A stretch of DNA of 22,441 nt from positions 1-22,441 of the forward strand of contig CABUPE010000037.1 of the NCBI GenBank assembly GCA_902493515.1, in the 5' to 3' direction. Source of the DNA: an uncultured Collinsella sp. (GTDB lineage Bacteria; Actinomycetota; Coriobacteriia; Coriobacteriales; Coriobacteriaceae). Positions 14,632-22,283 of the stretch are shown here, piece by piece (the stretch's first letter is position 1; every line of letters begins with the position of its first letter). The position numbers and the translations under genes are program-made. The notes under the pieces were generated by a model that was given only the letters and a program-made list of their open reading frames with translations, was not told where the DNA came from and made no database searches.

Positions 14632-14832
14632 GTGCATTTTTAGGAGTATTCAACATAACCAAGAGCTTCGGGCGCCACGATAAGTGCCAAAGGCCGCGAA
14701 TATCCCTGCAAATCAAACGCTGCCAGCCCATAACCCCGCCCATCATCCGTAGAAAACATCGAGAACTCCCGATTTTTTGCCCGAGGTCGGTATGCAGGGG
14801 CCTTCGATTGCAGAATACTCGCAAAAATGCAC
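14632..14832. mobile_element. 201-bp element with imperfect terminal inverted repeats (MITE-like)
   Basis: The ends 14632-14654 and 14810-14832 are inverted repeats matching at 19 of 23 positions; both begin GTGCATTTTT and share GAGTATTC. The interior contains no convincing gene: the minus-strand frame at 14640-14894 has no family resemblance and runs through the right end. No clear target-site duplication is visible. It could be a non-autonomous transposable element or a folded repeat. Confidence 0.55.
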
Positions 14833-14872
14833 GTCGCCACCACCCCCACATGGCGCGAACCAAAACAAAAGC

Positions 14873-14979
14873 GCGACCTTCCTTTCCGGCGCACTCCGCA
14901 GGACGAAAGAACCCCCGCCGCACGTAGTGCGCAGCGGAGGTTCTTTCATGTCCGAGGACGTGCCGGAAAGGAAGGTCGC
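14873..14979 (-). terminator. Large nested hairpin downstream of ilvE, likely terminator
   Basis: Outer arms 14873-14890 and 14962-14979 pair perfectly over 18 bp. An inner hairpin, with 9-bp arms 14905-14913 and 14939-14947 extended by GC-rich pairing, sits inside. On the minus strand the outer stem is followed by GCTTTTGTTTT. It begins 25 nt past the ilvE stop codon, so it is well placed to end that transcript. The nested two-tier form is unusual for a simple terminator. Confidence 0.7.
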
Positions 14980-15004
14980 CCTCGGGCCGGACAGCTAAGA
15001 CAGC

Positions 15005-16057
15005 TTACGCGACGGTGTAAACCCAGTTGTGCTTGTCCTCGACAGCACCGGACTGGATGCCCGTCAGGGTCTCGCGGAGCTTCTTCATCACGGGGCCGAT
15101 CTCGGTGTAGCCAGCCGGGAAGGTCACGGTCTCGTCGGCGCCGTAAACCTTGTTGTCGATCTCGCCAACCGGGGAGATGACGGCAGCGGTGCCGCACAGG
15201 CCGCACTCCACAAAGGTGCCGGCCTTGACCTCGGCCCACTCGACGGGACGCTGGTCAACGGTCATGCCCAGGTCCTGAGCAACCTGAACAAGCGAACGAC
15301 GGGTGATAGAGGGCAGGATGGAGTCGGTGTGCGACTGCGGAACGACGAGCGTGCCGTCCTCCTTCACGAACAGGACGTTGGCGCCGCCGGTCTCCTCGAC
15401 ATAGGTGCGGGACTCGGAATCGAGATACAGGTTCTCGGCATAGCCCTCGCGGTGAGCCTCCATCGTGGGCTTGAGGGACATGGCGTAGTTCAGGCCGGCC
15501 TTGATGTTGCCGGTGCCATGCGGTGCTGCACGGTCATACTCGGAAACGCGCAGCTTGACGGGCTTGAGGCCACCCTTAAAGTACGGACCGACCGGGGTCA
15601 CGAGAATGCGGAACGTGTACTCAGGAGCGGGAGCCACGCCGATCACGTCACCGGAGCCGATCATAAACGGACGCACGTACAGGGTCGCGCCGGAACCGAA
15701 GGGCGGAACCCAGGCGGCGTTGGCAGAAACGACCTGCTTGACGGCCTCAACGAACTTGTCCTTGGGAAACGGGGGCATCTCGAGGCGCTGGGCAGAGTTA
15801 TACATACGCTCAGCGTTCATGTCGGGACGGAAGCAGACGATGCTGCCGTCCTCGGCGGTGTAGGCCTTCAGGCCCTCAAAGACCTCCTGGCAGTAATGGA
15901 AGATACCGCCGCACTCGGAGACATGCAGGGTGTGGTCGGTGGTCAGGCCGCCCTCGTCCCACTCGCCATCCTTCCAATGAGCCTCGTAGCTGTAATCGGT
16001 CTTCATGTAGCCAAAGCCGAGGCTACCCCAATCGATATCCTTCTTCTCGACAGTCAT
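15005..16057 (-). CDS. ilvE: Branched-chain amino acid aminotransferase
   Basis: This 350-residue PLP enzyme transfers the amino group between glutamate and the keto acids of Leu, Ile and Val, the last step of their synthesis and the first of their breakdown. The fold-type IV pattern is present: YCQEVFEGLKAY at 55-66, RPDMNAERM at 77-85, the PLP lysine K186 in GTGNIKAGLNYA, YVEETGGANVLFV, and the C-terminal CGTAAVISPVGEI. The length fits the family. I chose ATG 16057 because AAGGAG lies 6 nt upstream. An in-frame extension to 16207 adds 50 Arg/Ala-rich residues not found in the family. A 49-codon frame in another register ends on the ilvE start. The gene is single, between the dedA terminator and its own nested hairpin. 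Confidence 0.95.
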   Translation of the reverse strand: MTVEKKDIDWGSLGFGYMKTDYSYEAHWKDGEWDEGGLTTDHTLHVSECGGIFHYCQEVFEGLKAYTAEDGSIVCFRPDMNAERMYNSAQRLEMPPFPKDKFVEAVKQVVSANAAWVPPFGSGATLYVRPFMIGSGDVIGVAPAPEYTFRILVTPVGPYFKGGLKPVKLRVSEYDRAAPHGTGNIKAGLNYAMSLKPTMEAHREGYAENLYLDSESRTYVEETGGANVLFVKEDGTLVVPQSHTDSILPSITRRSLVQVAQDLGMTVDQRPVEWAEVKAGTFVECGLCGTAAVISPVGEIDNKVYGADETVTFPAGYTEIGPVMKKLRETLTGIQSGAVEDKHNWVYTVA

Positions 16058-16203
16058 ATGTCGCTCCTTACATACACAGTTGCATACTCGCGAACCCGCA
16101 CGCAAGGACCGAGGCCGACCGCGTCGCAACGTCGCACGCCCGGAGCGTAGAGCCGGACGGGACACGCGAGCAGCATCAAAGCCGATGGCACGTCGATTCG
16201 CAT
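16054..16203 (-). CDS. Possible 49-residue leaderless upstream ORF (leader peptide) of ilvE
   Basis: A frame from ATG 16203 encodes 49 residues beginning MRIDVPSALMLLACPVRL. Its TGA (16056-16054) overlaps the ilvE ATG (16057-16055) within ATATGA, an arrangement compatible with translational coupling. A -10-like TACAAT at 16211-16216 lies just 7 nt before the ATG, so transcription could start at or next to it, giving a leaderless message. The peptide contains many Val and Leu residues but no tight run of branched-chain codons. It could equally be an untranslated leader. Confidence 0.3.
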   Translation of the reverse strand: MRIDVPSALMLLACPVRLYAPGVRRCDAVGLGPCVRVREYATVYVRSDI

Positions 16204-16210
16204 GCACGAG

Positions 16211-16216
16211 ATTGTA
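16211..16216 (-). promoter_or_regulatory. Putative -10 box of ilvE
   Basis: TACAAT on the minus strand is the best -10 in the ilvE leader. The expected -35 region (around 16234-16239) is only T-rich (TTTTAT). The predicted transcript start near 16204 leaves a leader of about 147 nt before ilvE. Confidence 0.45.
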
Positions 16217-16282
16217 CTCCCCGCACGCGTCTGATAAAACGCTTTTCTTTAACTAAGTAAAGTATTTTCATTTGACCGAAGC

Positions 16283-16316
16283 AAAAAGGCCCGCCACCGT
16301 AAGCGGTGACGGGCCT
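16283..16316 (-). terminator. Rho-independent terminator of the dedA-family gene
   Basis: Arms 16287-16299 and 16304-16316 pair at 12 of 13 positions around a 4-nt loop. On the minus strand the stem is followed by a run of five T (16283-16287 region). It lies about 38 nt after the DedA-family stop codon. Confidence 0.9.
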
Positions 16317-16354
16317 CAACTGTACGGTCTGCGCGCTGGCTCGAGCTAGGCGTT

Positions 16355-16993
16355 CTATTTACCCAGCTTGGCCTTAACCAGACCGACCACGGTCGGGATG
16401 ATCGACACGGCAACGATGCCGATAATCAGCAGCTCAAAGTGCTCCTGCACAAAGGGAATGCCGCCAAAGAAGTAGCCCAGCAGCGTAAAGACCGTCGACC
16501 AGGTAATGCCGCCCAGCACGTTAAAGACGACAAAGTTGCGCCAGTGCATGCCGCCCATGCCAGCGATAAAGGGCACAAAGGTGCGGATAAACGGGAAGAA
16601 GCGACCCAGGAAGATGGCCAGGTGACCCCACTTGTCCAAGAAGTCCTCGGACTTTTTGATGCGCTCGGGCGTCATGGCCTTGACCTTGCCCGAAGCGATG
16701 ATCTTGCGGCCAAAGAAGTGACCGATCATAAAGTTGCACTGATCGCCCAAAATGGCAGCGGCCCATGCGGTGGCCAGAAGCGCCACGATGTTAAAGCCGC
16801 CGTTGTGGGCAAAGAAACCCGAGGCGAACAGCAGCGAATCACCGGGAAGGAACGGGAAGAACACCACGCCCGTCTCGATAAAGATGATCAGGAACACGCA
16901 GCCGTAGGCCATAAGCGGGCCGGCGGCGATCCAGCTGGCGATCGCGGTGCGCGGGTCCTTAAGCAGCTCGGCGATAAAATTGATGAAACCCAT
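16355..16993 (-). CDS. DedA-family (SNARE-associated/VTT domain) membrane protein
   Basis: This 212-residue integral membrane protein has several hydrophobic segments. The family hallmarks are clear: ETGVVFFPFLPGDSLLFASG near residues 40-60, and GRFFPFIRTFVPFIAGMGGM, which carries the conserved Arg and Pro residues of the reentrant region. DedA proteins are polytopic inner-membrane proteins linked to membrane homeostasis and lipid-carrier flipping; some members recycle undecaprenyl phosphate. Which activity applies here cannot be told. I chose ATG 16993 because GAGAGG lies 9 nt upstream; a longer frame to 17077 adds an Arg-rich stretch with no family match. It is divergent from cysE across 223 nt, with a weak TATACT at 17040-17045 as its possible -10. 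Confidence 0.9.
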   Translation of the reverse strand: MGFINFIAELLKDPRTAIASWIAAGPLMAYGCVFLIIFIETGVVFFPFLPGDSLLFASGFFAHNGGFNIVALLATAWAAAILGDQCNFMIGHFFGRKIIASGKVKAMTPERIKKSEDFLDKWGHLAIFLGRFFPFIRTFVPFIAGMGGMHWRNFVVFNVLGGITWSTVFTLLGYFFGGIPFVQEHFELLIIGIVAVSIIPTVVGLVKAKLGK

Positions 16994-17169
16994 GAAGTAA
17001 AACCTCTCAGTTGTGGGCGCGGATACGTCCAAGTTGACCAGTATACGGTTGCGGCGCCCCCTCATGCGCAACCTCACAAAAGCATGACCCCATTACCAGC
17101 AAGTTTGCATAACTGACACTTGTAGCGCACAGCCGCCAAGATTGTCCTTCCTAATCCCTAGCGAATCGC

Positions 17170-17175
17170 TATACT
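17170..17175 (+). promoter_or_regulatory. Putative -10 box of cysE
   Basis: TATACT lies 41 nt before the GTG start of cysE, with a T-rich but poor -35 region near 17147-17153. No T-box or S-box leader is apparent in the short leader. Confidence 0.4.
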
Positions 17176-17216
17176 TTATTGAATCGCATTGCCATGGCGC
17201 TAAGGGAGGGCGGCCG

Positions 17217-17921
17217 GTGAGCTTTATCAATACCATTCGCGAGGACATCAAGACCGTCCAGGCGCAAGACCCCGCTGCGCAAAACGGTCTGGTCATCTTC
17301 CTTTCCTATCCTGGCCTGCACGCCAAGTGGAACCACGTGCCCGAGCACTGGCTCTGGGAGCACGGTCATCGCTCGCTCGCCCGTGTGCTCTCGCAAATCA
17401 CCCGCCACATCACCGGCGTCGAGATTCACCCTGCCGCGCAGATTGGCAAGCACTTCTTTATCGACCACGCCATGGGCGTCGTCATCGGCGAGACCACCGT
17501 CGTGGGCGACAACTGTGTGCTTTACCAGGGCGTTACGCTCGGCGGCACCGGCAACGAGACCGGCAAACGCCACCCAACGCTCGGCGATAACGTCACCGTG
17601 GGCACGGGTGCCAAGGTGCTCGGCAACATTCGCATCGGCAACAACGTCAAAATCGGCGGCAACTCGGTTGTCGTCAAGGACGTGCCCGACAACTGCACCG
17701 TCGTGGGCGTGCCGGGACGCATCATCAAGCGCAACGGCTGCCGCGTGTTCGAGGAGAGTTTCGACGCCAAGCAGCATCGCGAGTACATGCCCGACGACGC
17801 CGCCGAGCAGTCCGCGCTCAACCGCCAGGGCATCACCGAGAACGCCCGCCGCGTCAAGGAACTCGAGCGAGAGGTGGCCGAGCTCAAAGCCCTCGTCGCC
17901 AAGCTCGTGGACGAGCGCTAG
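17217..17921 (+). CDS. cysE: Serine O-acetyltransferase
   Basis: This 234-residue enzyme acetylates L-serine with acetyl-CoA, the committed step of cysteine synthesis. A helical N-terminus is followed by a left-handed beta-helix of hexapeptide repeats from about residue 68 to 175. E69 and H84 (EIHPAAQIG...FFIDHAMG) match the catalytic Asp/His pair of the E. coli enzyme, with Glu in place of Asp as in many homologues. GVTLGGTG and VVGVPGR are also family motifs. GTG 17217 is the start because AGGGAGGG lies 6 nt upstream. The C-terminus is unusual: residues about 207-234 look like a heptad coiled coil, and the chain ends in DER. It lacks the terminal Ile that docks enteric CysE into CysK. It is monocistronic, and no CysK gene is adjacent. 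Confidence 0.95.
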   Translation: MSFINTIREDIKTVQAQDPAAQNGLVIFLSYPGLHAKWNHVPEHWLWEHGHRSLARVLSQITRHITGVEIHPAAQIGKHFFIDHAMGVVIGETTVVGDNCVLYQGVTLGGTGNETGKRHPTLGDNVTVGTGAKVLGNIRIGNNVKIGGNSVVVKDVPDNCTVVGVPGRIIKRNGCRVFEESFDAKQHREYMPDDAAEQSALNRQGITENARRVKELEREVAELKALVAKLVDER

Positions 17922-17948
17922 GAACGCAAGCGGCACAAAACGACATCG

Positions 17949-18007
17949 GCATCAACGCAAGAAGGCGCACCAGGGAATTCATCCCCGGCGCGCCTTTGCG
18001 TTGATGC
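17949..18007. terminator. Large hairpin between convergent cysE and ABC transporter genes
   Basis: Arms 17949-17968 (GCATCAACGCAAGAAGGCGC) and 17990-18007 pair over 18 bp with one 2-nt bulge. It sits 27 nt after the cysE stop and 28 nt after the oppositely oriented ABC gene. On the minus strand GTTTTG follows nearby; on the plus strand there is no T-run. It may act as a bidirectional terminator. Confidence 0.6.
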
Positions 18008-18010
18008 GAC

Positions 18011-18035
18011 ATGTGGGACTGTCCCTTTGTCACAT
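18011..18035. repeat. Short palindrome containing GGGACTGTCCC
   Basis: ATGTG/CACAT ends flank the perfect palindrome GGGAC-T-GTCCC. It abuts the stop codon of the second ABC subunit. I have an impression that similar GGGACAGTCCC-containing sequences recur between genes in related bacteria, but I cannot verify this here. Confidence 0.45.
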
Positions 18036-20041
18036 TATGCGAACTGGCTCAGATAGAGGTCGGCGTAGGCGCCCTCGGCAGCCAGCAGCTCCTTATGCGT
18101 GCCCTGCTCGATAATGTTGCCGTGATCCATGACCAAGATCAGGTCGGCATCCACAATCGTCGACAGGCGGTGCGCGATCACAAAACTCGTACGCCCGCGC
18201 ATGAGCGCGTCCATGGCACGACCGATGGCAAGCTCGGTACGCGTATCCACGCTTGAGGTCGCCTCGTCCAGGATGAGAATCGCCGGGTTGTTGAGCAGCA
18301 CGCGTGCGATGGTCAGCAGCTGACGCTGGCCCTGGCTGATGCTCTCGGCATCGTTGGCCACGCGCGTGTCGTAGCCCTGCGGCATGGTGCGCACAAAGAA
18401 GTCGACCTGCGCGGCACGAGCGGCGGCCACGATCTCGTCGCGCGTCGCCTCGGGACAGCCGTAGGCGATGTTTTCGGCAATCGTGCCATCGAACAGCCAG
18501 GCGTCTTGCAGCACCATGCCAAACTGCTGACGTAGCTCGCCGCGATCCATGCGGCTCGTATCCACGCCGTCGAGCGTAATACGCCCGCCGTCAATCTCGT
18601 AGAAGCGCATGAGCAGGTTGATGAGCGTCGTCTTGCCTGCGCCCGTGGTTCCCACCACGGCAATCTTCTGGCCCGGCTCGGCGGTAAACGACACGTCGCG
18701 CATAAGCGGCTTGTCGGGCGAATAACCAAAGCGCACGTGCTCAAAGGAGACGCGGCCCTCCACGCGACCCGGCAGCTTGGCGGCCTTGTCCGGCAGCGGA
18801 TCGGCCTCCATCTCGGGCTCATCGAGCAGGTCGAACACGCGCTCCGCACTCGCCAACGCGCTCTGCAGCGAGTTGAAGGTAAACGACAGCTGCGTCATGG
18901 GTTCGGACGCCTCGTAGATAAACTGAAAGAACGCCTGGAACACGCCGACGGTCATGTGACCGGCAACCAGCATGCTGCAGCCCACCAGCGCAATAACGAT
19001 CTGCGCCAAACGGCCGATAAAGCGCACCGCGGGGCCGACAGCATTGATCATAAAGTCGGCCTTGGTGCTCACACGAGCCAGTTCCTTCGAAGCCTCGTGC
19101 ACCTCAGCGGAGCTCTGACGTTCGCGGTTAAACGCGCGGATCACCAGACGGCCCGAATAGCCTTCCTCGACCGCACTCGTAATCTTGGACACCCACTCCT
19201 GGCGCTCGCCCGTCACATCGTGTGTGCGGCGCGAGACGACCTTCGTCACCAGCAGCGACAGTGCCGTAAAGAACAGAAAGACGAGCGTAAGCTGCACGCT
19301 GAACACGAACATCACGCTCACAGCACCAACAACCGTGCCGATCGACACGAGCAGCTGCAGCAATCCGCGCTGCATGCTCTCGGACATCTTGTCCAGGTCG
19401 TTGGTCGCGCGGCTGACGACCTCGCCGGGACGATGCGCGTCAAAATAGGCGAGCGGCAGACGGTTGAGCTTTTGCGCGATGCGGTTGCGCAGGCGTAGAT
19501 TGAGGCGTTCGGCCACGCTCGACATCAAAAAGCTCTGGAGCGCGTAGAACGAAGCGGCGGCCGTCCAAATCAAAAAGTAGATGAAGATAGTCCTGCCACA
19601 GTTCTCCCAGGTGATGCTGAAGGTGGCGTTGTTGACAAACGCTACCTGAATGTGGCCCCACAGCTCATCGATCACGCGGGCGCTATATGCCGGCGCGGCA
19701 GTGTTAAAGATGACATAGAACACAATGCTCGCGAACACGATATAGAAGCGCCAATGGTCGCCGGCAGCCTCACTCCACAGGCGGCGCACCGTCGCCCAGG
19801 TATCCCGAGGCGTCTCGTCCTCGTCTTCGTCGTCCACGTCGCGCATACGCTCTGCCTCGGCGCGGGCGCGCTCGTCCTCGGCACGTTCGTTTTCCTCGTA
19901 GAGCGCTTGGCGGCGAGCCTCGCGCTCGGCTGCAGCCTTGGCGGCGTCATCCAGCTCGGTCGACGCGGCAGCCGTTTCCTCGACCAGTCCCGCGGCAGCG
20001 GCGTCATCAACGCCGCCCTGCTTCTTGAGCTCCTCGGTCAC
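18035..20041 (-). CDS. ABC exporter half-transporter, subunit B (canonical Walker B)
   Basis: This 668-residue half-transporter has a transmembrane domain (about residues 95-380) then an ATPase domain. Walker A GTTGAGKTT is at 464-472, the signature ISQGQ at 568-572, Walker B ILDE with catalytic E593, and switch H624. The signature departs from LSGGQ, while Walker B and the switch are intact. The first roughly 90 residues are an acidic, Glu/Ala/Arg-rich, probably coiled extension uncommon in the family. I chose GTG 20041 because GGAGG lies 8 nt upstream; GTG 20050 overlaps the Shine-Dalgarno. The upstream subunit stops 1 nt earlier, so the two are translationally coupled. It pairs with the upstream gene as a heterodimeric exporter of the LmrCD/TM287-288 type; the substrate is unknown. 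Confidence 0.94.
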   Translation of the reverse strand: MTEELKKQGGVDDAAAAGLVEETAAASTELDDAAKAAAEREARRQALYEENERAEDERARAEAERMRDVDDEDEDETPRDTWATVRRLWSEAAGDHWRFYIVFASIVFYVIFNTAAPAYSARVIDELWGHIQVAFVNNATFSITWENCGRTIFIYFLIWTAAASFYALQSFLMSSVAERLNLRLRNRIAQKLNRLPLAYFDAHRPGEVVSRATNDLDKMSESMQRGLLQLLVSIGTVVGAVSVMFVFSVQLTLVFLFFTALSLLVTKVVSRRTHDVTGERQEWVSKITSAVEEGYSGRLVIRAFNRERQSSAEVHEASKELARVSTKADFMINAVGPAVRFIGRLAQIVIALVGCSMLVAGHMTVGVFQAFFQFIYEASEPMTQLSFTFNSLQSALASAERVFDLLDEPEMEADPLPDKAAKLPGRVEGRVSFEHVRFGYSPDKPLMRDVSFTAEPGQKIAVVGTTGAGKTTLINLLMRFYEIDGGRITLDGVDTSRMDRGELRQQFGMVLQDAWLFDGTIAENIAYGCPEATRDEIVAAARAAQVDFFVRTMPQGYDTRVANDAESISQGQRQLLTIARVLLNNPAILILDEATSSVDTRTELAIGRAMDALMRGRTSFVIAHRLSTIVDADLILVMDHGNIIEQGTHKELLAAEGAYADLYLSQFA

Positions 20042-20042
20042 G

Positions 20043-21779
20043 CTACTCACCTCCCTTCATCTGCGATTCCGCGATGGCGCGGTACACCTCGCAGGTTTCC
20101 ATAAGCTCGCCATGCGTGCCCAGACCCACAACCTCGCCATCCTTGAGCACCACGATCTGGTCGGCATGCAGAATGGTCGAGATACGCTGCGCAATGATGA
20201 GCACCGCGGCATCGCGCGTTTCGTCCTGCAGCGCATGGCGCAGGGCCGCATCGGTCTTGAAGTCCAGGGCCGAAAAGCTATCGTCGAAGATATACAGATC
20301 GGCATGCTTCATGAGCGCACGGGCGATTGCCAGACGCTGGCGCTGACCACCCGAGAAGTTCGTACCGCCCTGGGCAACCGGGGTATCGAGCCCCTGCGGT
20401 TGGTCGAGTACAAAGGTGCTCTGGGCAACCTCAAGCGCGTGAAGCATGTCGCCCTCGGTCGCGCCTTCGTTACCAAAGCGAAGGTTGCTCGCCACCGTGC
20501 CCGAGAACAGCCACGCCTTCTGCGGCACATAGGCAATGCGCCCGCGGATTTCGTCTTGCGTAAGCTCGCGCAGGTCCACACCATTCAGGCGAATGGAGCC
20601 CTTGGTGGCATCGTGGAAGCGCAGCAGAAGCTTTGCCACCGTCGATTTGCCCGAGCCTGTCGAGCCAACGATCGCAGTCGTCTGACCGCGACGGCAGGCA
20701 AAGCTCAGGTCGCACAGGGTGTCCTCGTCGGCATCGTCAAAGCGAAACGACATGTGGTCGAACACGGCCACCGCATCGGCTTCGTCTTGGGGCTCGCGCG
20801 CCCCGCCATCCAGCGTGTGCTCGCCATCGACGATGCTCGGCTCAATCTCCAACACCTGCTGCGCACGGTTCAGGCACGCGGCAGCACGCGGAAGCGTCAG
20901 CACCACCATCTGGGCCATCATCACAAAGAACAGGATCAGAATTGCATACTCCAGCACCGCCGAGATACTCGCAATCTGCATGGCGTGGGCGCCTACGCGG
21001 TTGCCGCCCACCCACAGCACCGCCACCTCGGCGATGTTCATCAAAAAGAAGCTTGAGCTGTCGAGGCCCACAAACAGGTGGTTGACTTTGATGGCGTTGG
21101 CGGCGTATTCGCTAAACACCTCGTCCAGACGCCGTTCCTCGTGGCGCTCCTTGTTAAACGCACGGATGACGCGCACGCCCACAATATTCTCGCGCAGCAC
21201 CACGTTCATGCGGTCGATAAAGCCCTGTAGGCGCATAAAGATCGGAGCCGCGTTGGCAACCGTAAAGACCGCCGCCACCAGCACAATCGCAACGACTACG
21301 CCCAGAAGCGTGCCCATGGCGGGATCGATAAACCAGGCGAATATGATGCCCGCCACAGCCAAAAACGGCACGGGCAGCACCAGCTGAATCGTCTGCAGAA
21401 TCGCCTGCTGAATCACGTTGATGTCGTTGAGCGAGCGCGTGATCATCGATCCGGTGCCAAAGCGCTCAAAATCGCTGGCCGCGAGCTCGAGCGATTTGTC
21501 GTACACGGCATTGCGGATATCGCAGGCCACGTTGGCGGCCAGGCGCGCCGAAAGATAGCAGCCCAACACCGTGCCGCCGCTGGCCATGCCGGTCGCGATA
21601 AGCATGTACAGGCCGTTGCGTAAAATATAGTCGATGTCGCCCGTGGTAATACCGGTGTTGACCATGTTCGCCAGCATCGTGGGAACCAACAGCGTACCGA
21701 CGTTATCTATCAGCACCGCAAACAGCGTCACCGCAATCAGACCGCGGTACGGCCTCATAAACCTCATTAAGAGTCGCAT
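20043..21779 (-). CDS. ABC exporter half-transporter, subunit A (degenerate Walker B)
   Basis: This 578-residue half-transporter has six predicted membrane helices in about the first 310 residues and an ATPase domain after that. Walker A GSTGSGKST is at 372-380 and the signature FSGGQ at 475-479. Walker B IFDD has D500 where the catalytic Glu should be, and the switch residue is Q531 instead of His. These changes mark the non-hydrolysing half of heterodimeric exporters. Together with the ISQGQ signature of subunit B they build one degenerate site, while its own FSGGQ completes the canonical site on B. The ATG at 21779 overlaps the end of the marR gene by 13 nt and follows GAGGGGG by 4 nt. A TAATG junction at 21769 offers a second coupled start at residue 5. 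Confidence 0.94.
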   Translation of the reverse strand: MRLLMRFMRPYRGLIAVTLFAVLIDNVGTLLVPTMLANMVNTGITTGDIDYILRNGLYMLIATGMASGGTVLGCYLSARLAANVACDIRNAVYDKSLELAASDFERFGTGSMITRSLNDINVIQQAILQTIQLVLPVPFLAVAGIIFAWFIDPAMGTLLGVVVAIVLVAAVFTVANAAPIFMRLQGFIDRMNVVLRENIVGVRVIRAFNKERHEERRLDEVFSEYAANAIKVNHLFVGLDSSSFFLMNIAEVAVLWVGGNRVGAHAMQIASISAVLEYAILILFFVMMAQMVVLTLPRAAACLNRAQQVLEIEPSIVDGEHTLDGGAREPQDEADAVAVFDHMSFRFDDADEDTLCDLSFACRRGQTTAIVGSTGSGKSTVAKLLLRFHDATKGSIRLNGVDLRELTQDEIRGRIAYVPQKAWLFSGTVASNLRFGNEGATEGDMLHALEVAQSTFVLDQPQGLDTPVAQGGTNFSGGQRQRLAIARALMKHADLYIFDDSFSALDFKTDAALRHALQDETRDAAVLIIAQRISTILHADQIVVLKDGEVVGLGTHGELMETCEVYRAIAESQMKGGE

Positions 21780-22267
21780 GTGTCCCCCTCACCCTTATCG
21801 TCAGCCTCGTTCTCGGCGGCCACTTGCCGTTTAAATGCCTCGCACTCTTCGTTAAGAACATGGGAGAACTTACCGACCAAGCGCATGATCTCGCGCTGTT
21901 CCCACGGCTCGAGCGCCTCGAATGCCTGTTGTTCGGCTTTTTGCGCCGGCAACGCGTAGCGCTTGGCAAACTGCACGCCTTCTTCGGTCAGTCGCACAAC
22001 CTTGTTCTTACGACTGCCCTCGGCAAACTCCAACGTCGCAAGCCCTCGCGCCCTAAGCGTCTTGATCGCCGAATTGATGGTCTGTTTGCTGTAGAACCAT
22101 TCACTCGTCAGCCGACTCACGGCAACGCTTCCGCCCGCCGCACTCGTGTCGACGAGCATCCAGTAGGCGCAGTCCGAAAGACCGCAGGCGCGCGCGAACT
22201 CCGAATAGATACGGTCAAGCCCGTTGAGCATCCGGTCGAAATCGACCGGGCTAACTGCACTATTCAT
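21767..22267 (-). CDS. MarR-family transcriptional regulator
   Basis: This 166-residue regulator has a winged helix-turn-helix in its middle: SRLTSEWFYSKQTINSAIKTL recognition segment, wing with GSRKNKVVRLTEEG, then a dimerisation helix with ALEPWEQREIMRL. I chose ATG 22267, with GGTGG 5 nt upstream; frames reaching 22345 would start inside the promoter. It is the first gene of a three-gene operon with the two ABC exporter subunits and overlaps the first by 13 nt. MarR proteins in this position usually repress their own exporter operon and release on binding a drug-like ligand. Two identical 16-bp sites in its promoter support autoregulation. The C-terminal tail (AAENEADDKGEGD) is acidic and likely disordered. 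Confidence 0.9.
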   Translation of the reverse strand: MNSAVSPVDFDRMLNGLDRIYSEFARACGLSDCAYWMLVDTSAAGGSVAVSRLTSEWFYSKQTINSAIKTLRARGLATLEFAEGSRKNKVVRLTEEGVQFAKRYALPAQKAEQQAFEALEPWEQREIMRLVGKFSHVLNEECEAFKRQVAAENEADDKGEGDTCDS

Positions 22268-22283
22268 CTCTCCCACCATTCGA

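Noticed and set aside
14640..14894. Minus-strand frame of 84 codons near the MITE-like element
   Set aside because: It spans the inverted-repeat element and part of the nested hairpin, has no family resemblance and no credible ribosome site. I prefer a non-coding repeat, though a gene remnant cannot be excluded.
15029..16150. Plus-strand frame of 373 codons
   Set aside because: It mirrors ilvE in the opposite strand and shows only Leu/Gly/His-rich composition.
16058..16260. T-box or classical attenuator in the ilvE leader
   Set aside because: I found no T-box consensus, no competing terminator with a T-run before ilvE, and no run of branched-chain codons.
17169..17936. Minus-strand frame of 255 codons
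   Set aside because: It is antisense to cysE and lacks motifs and a ribosome site.
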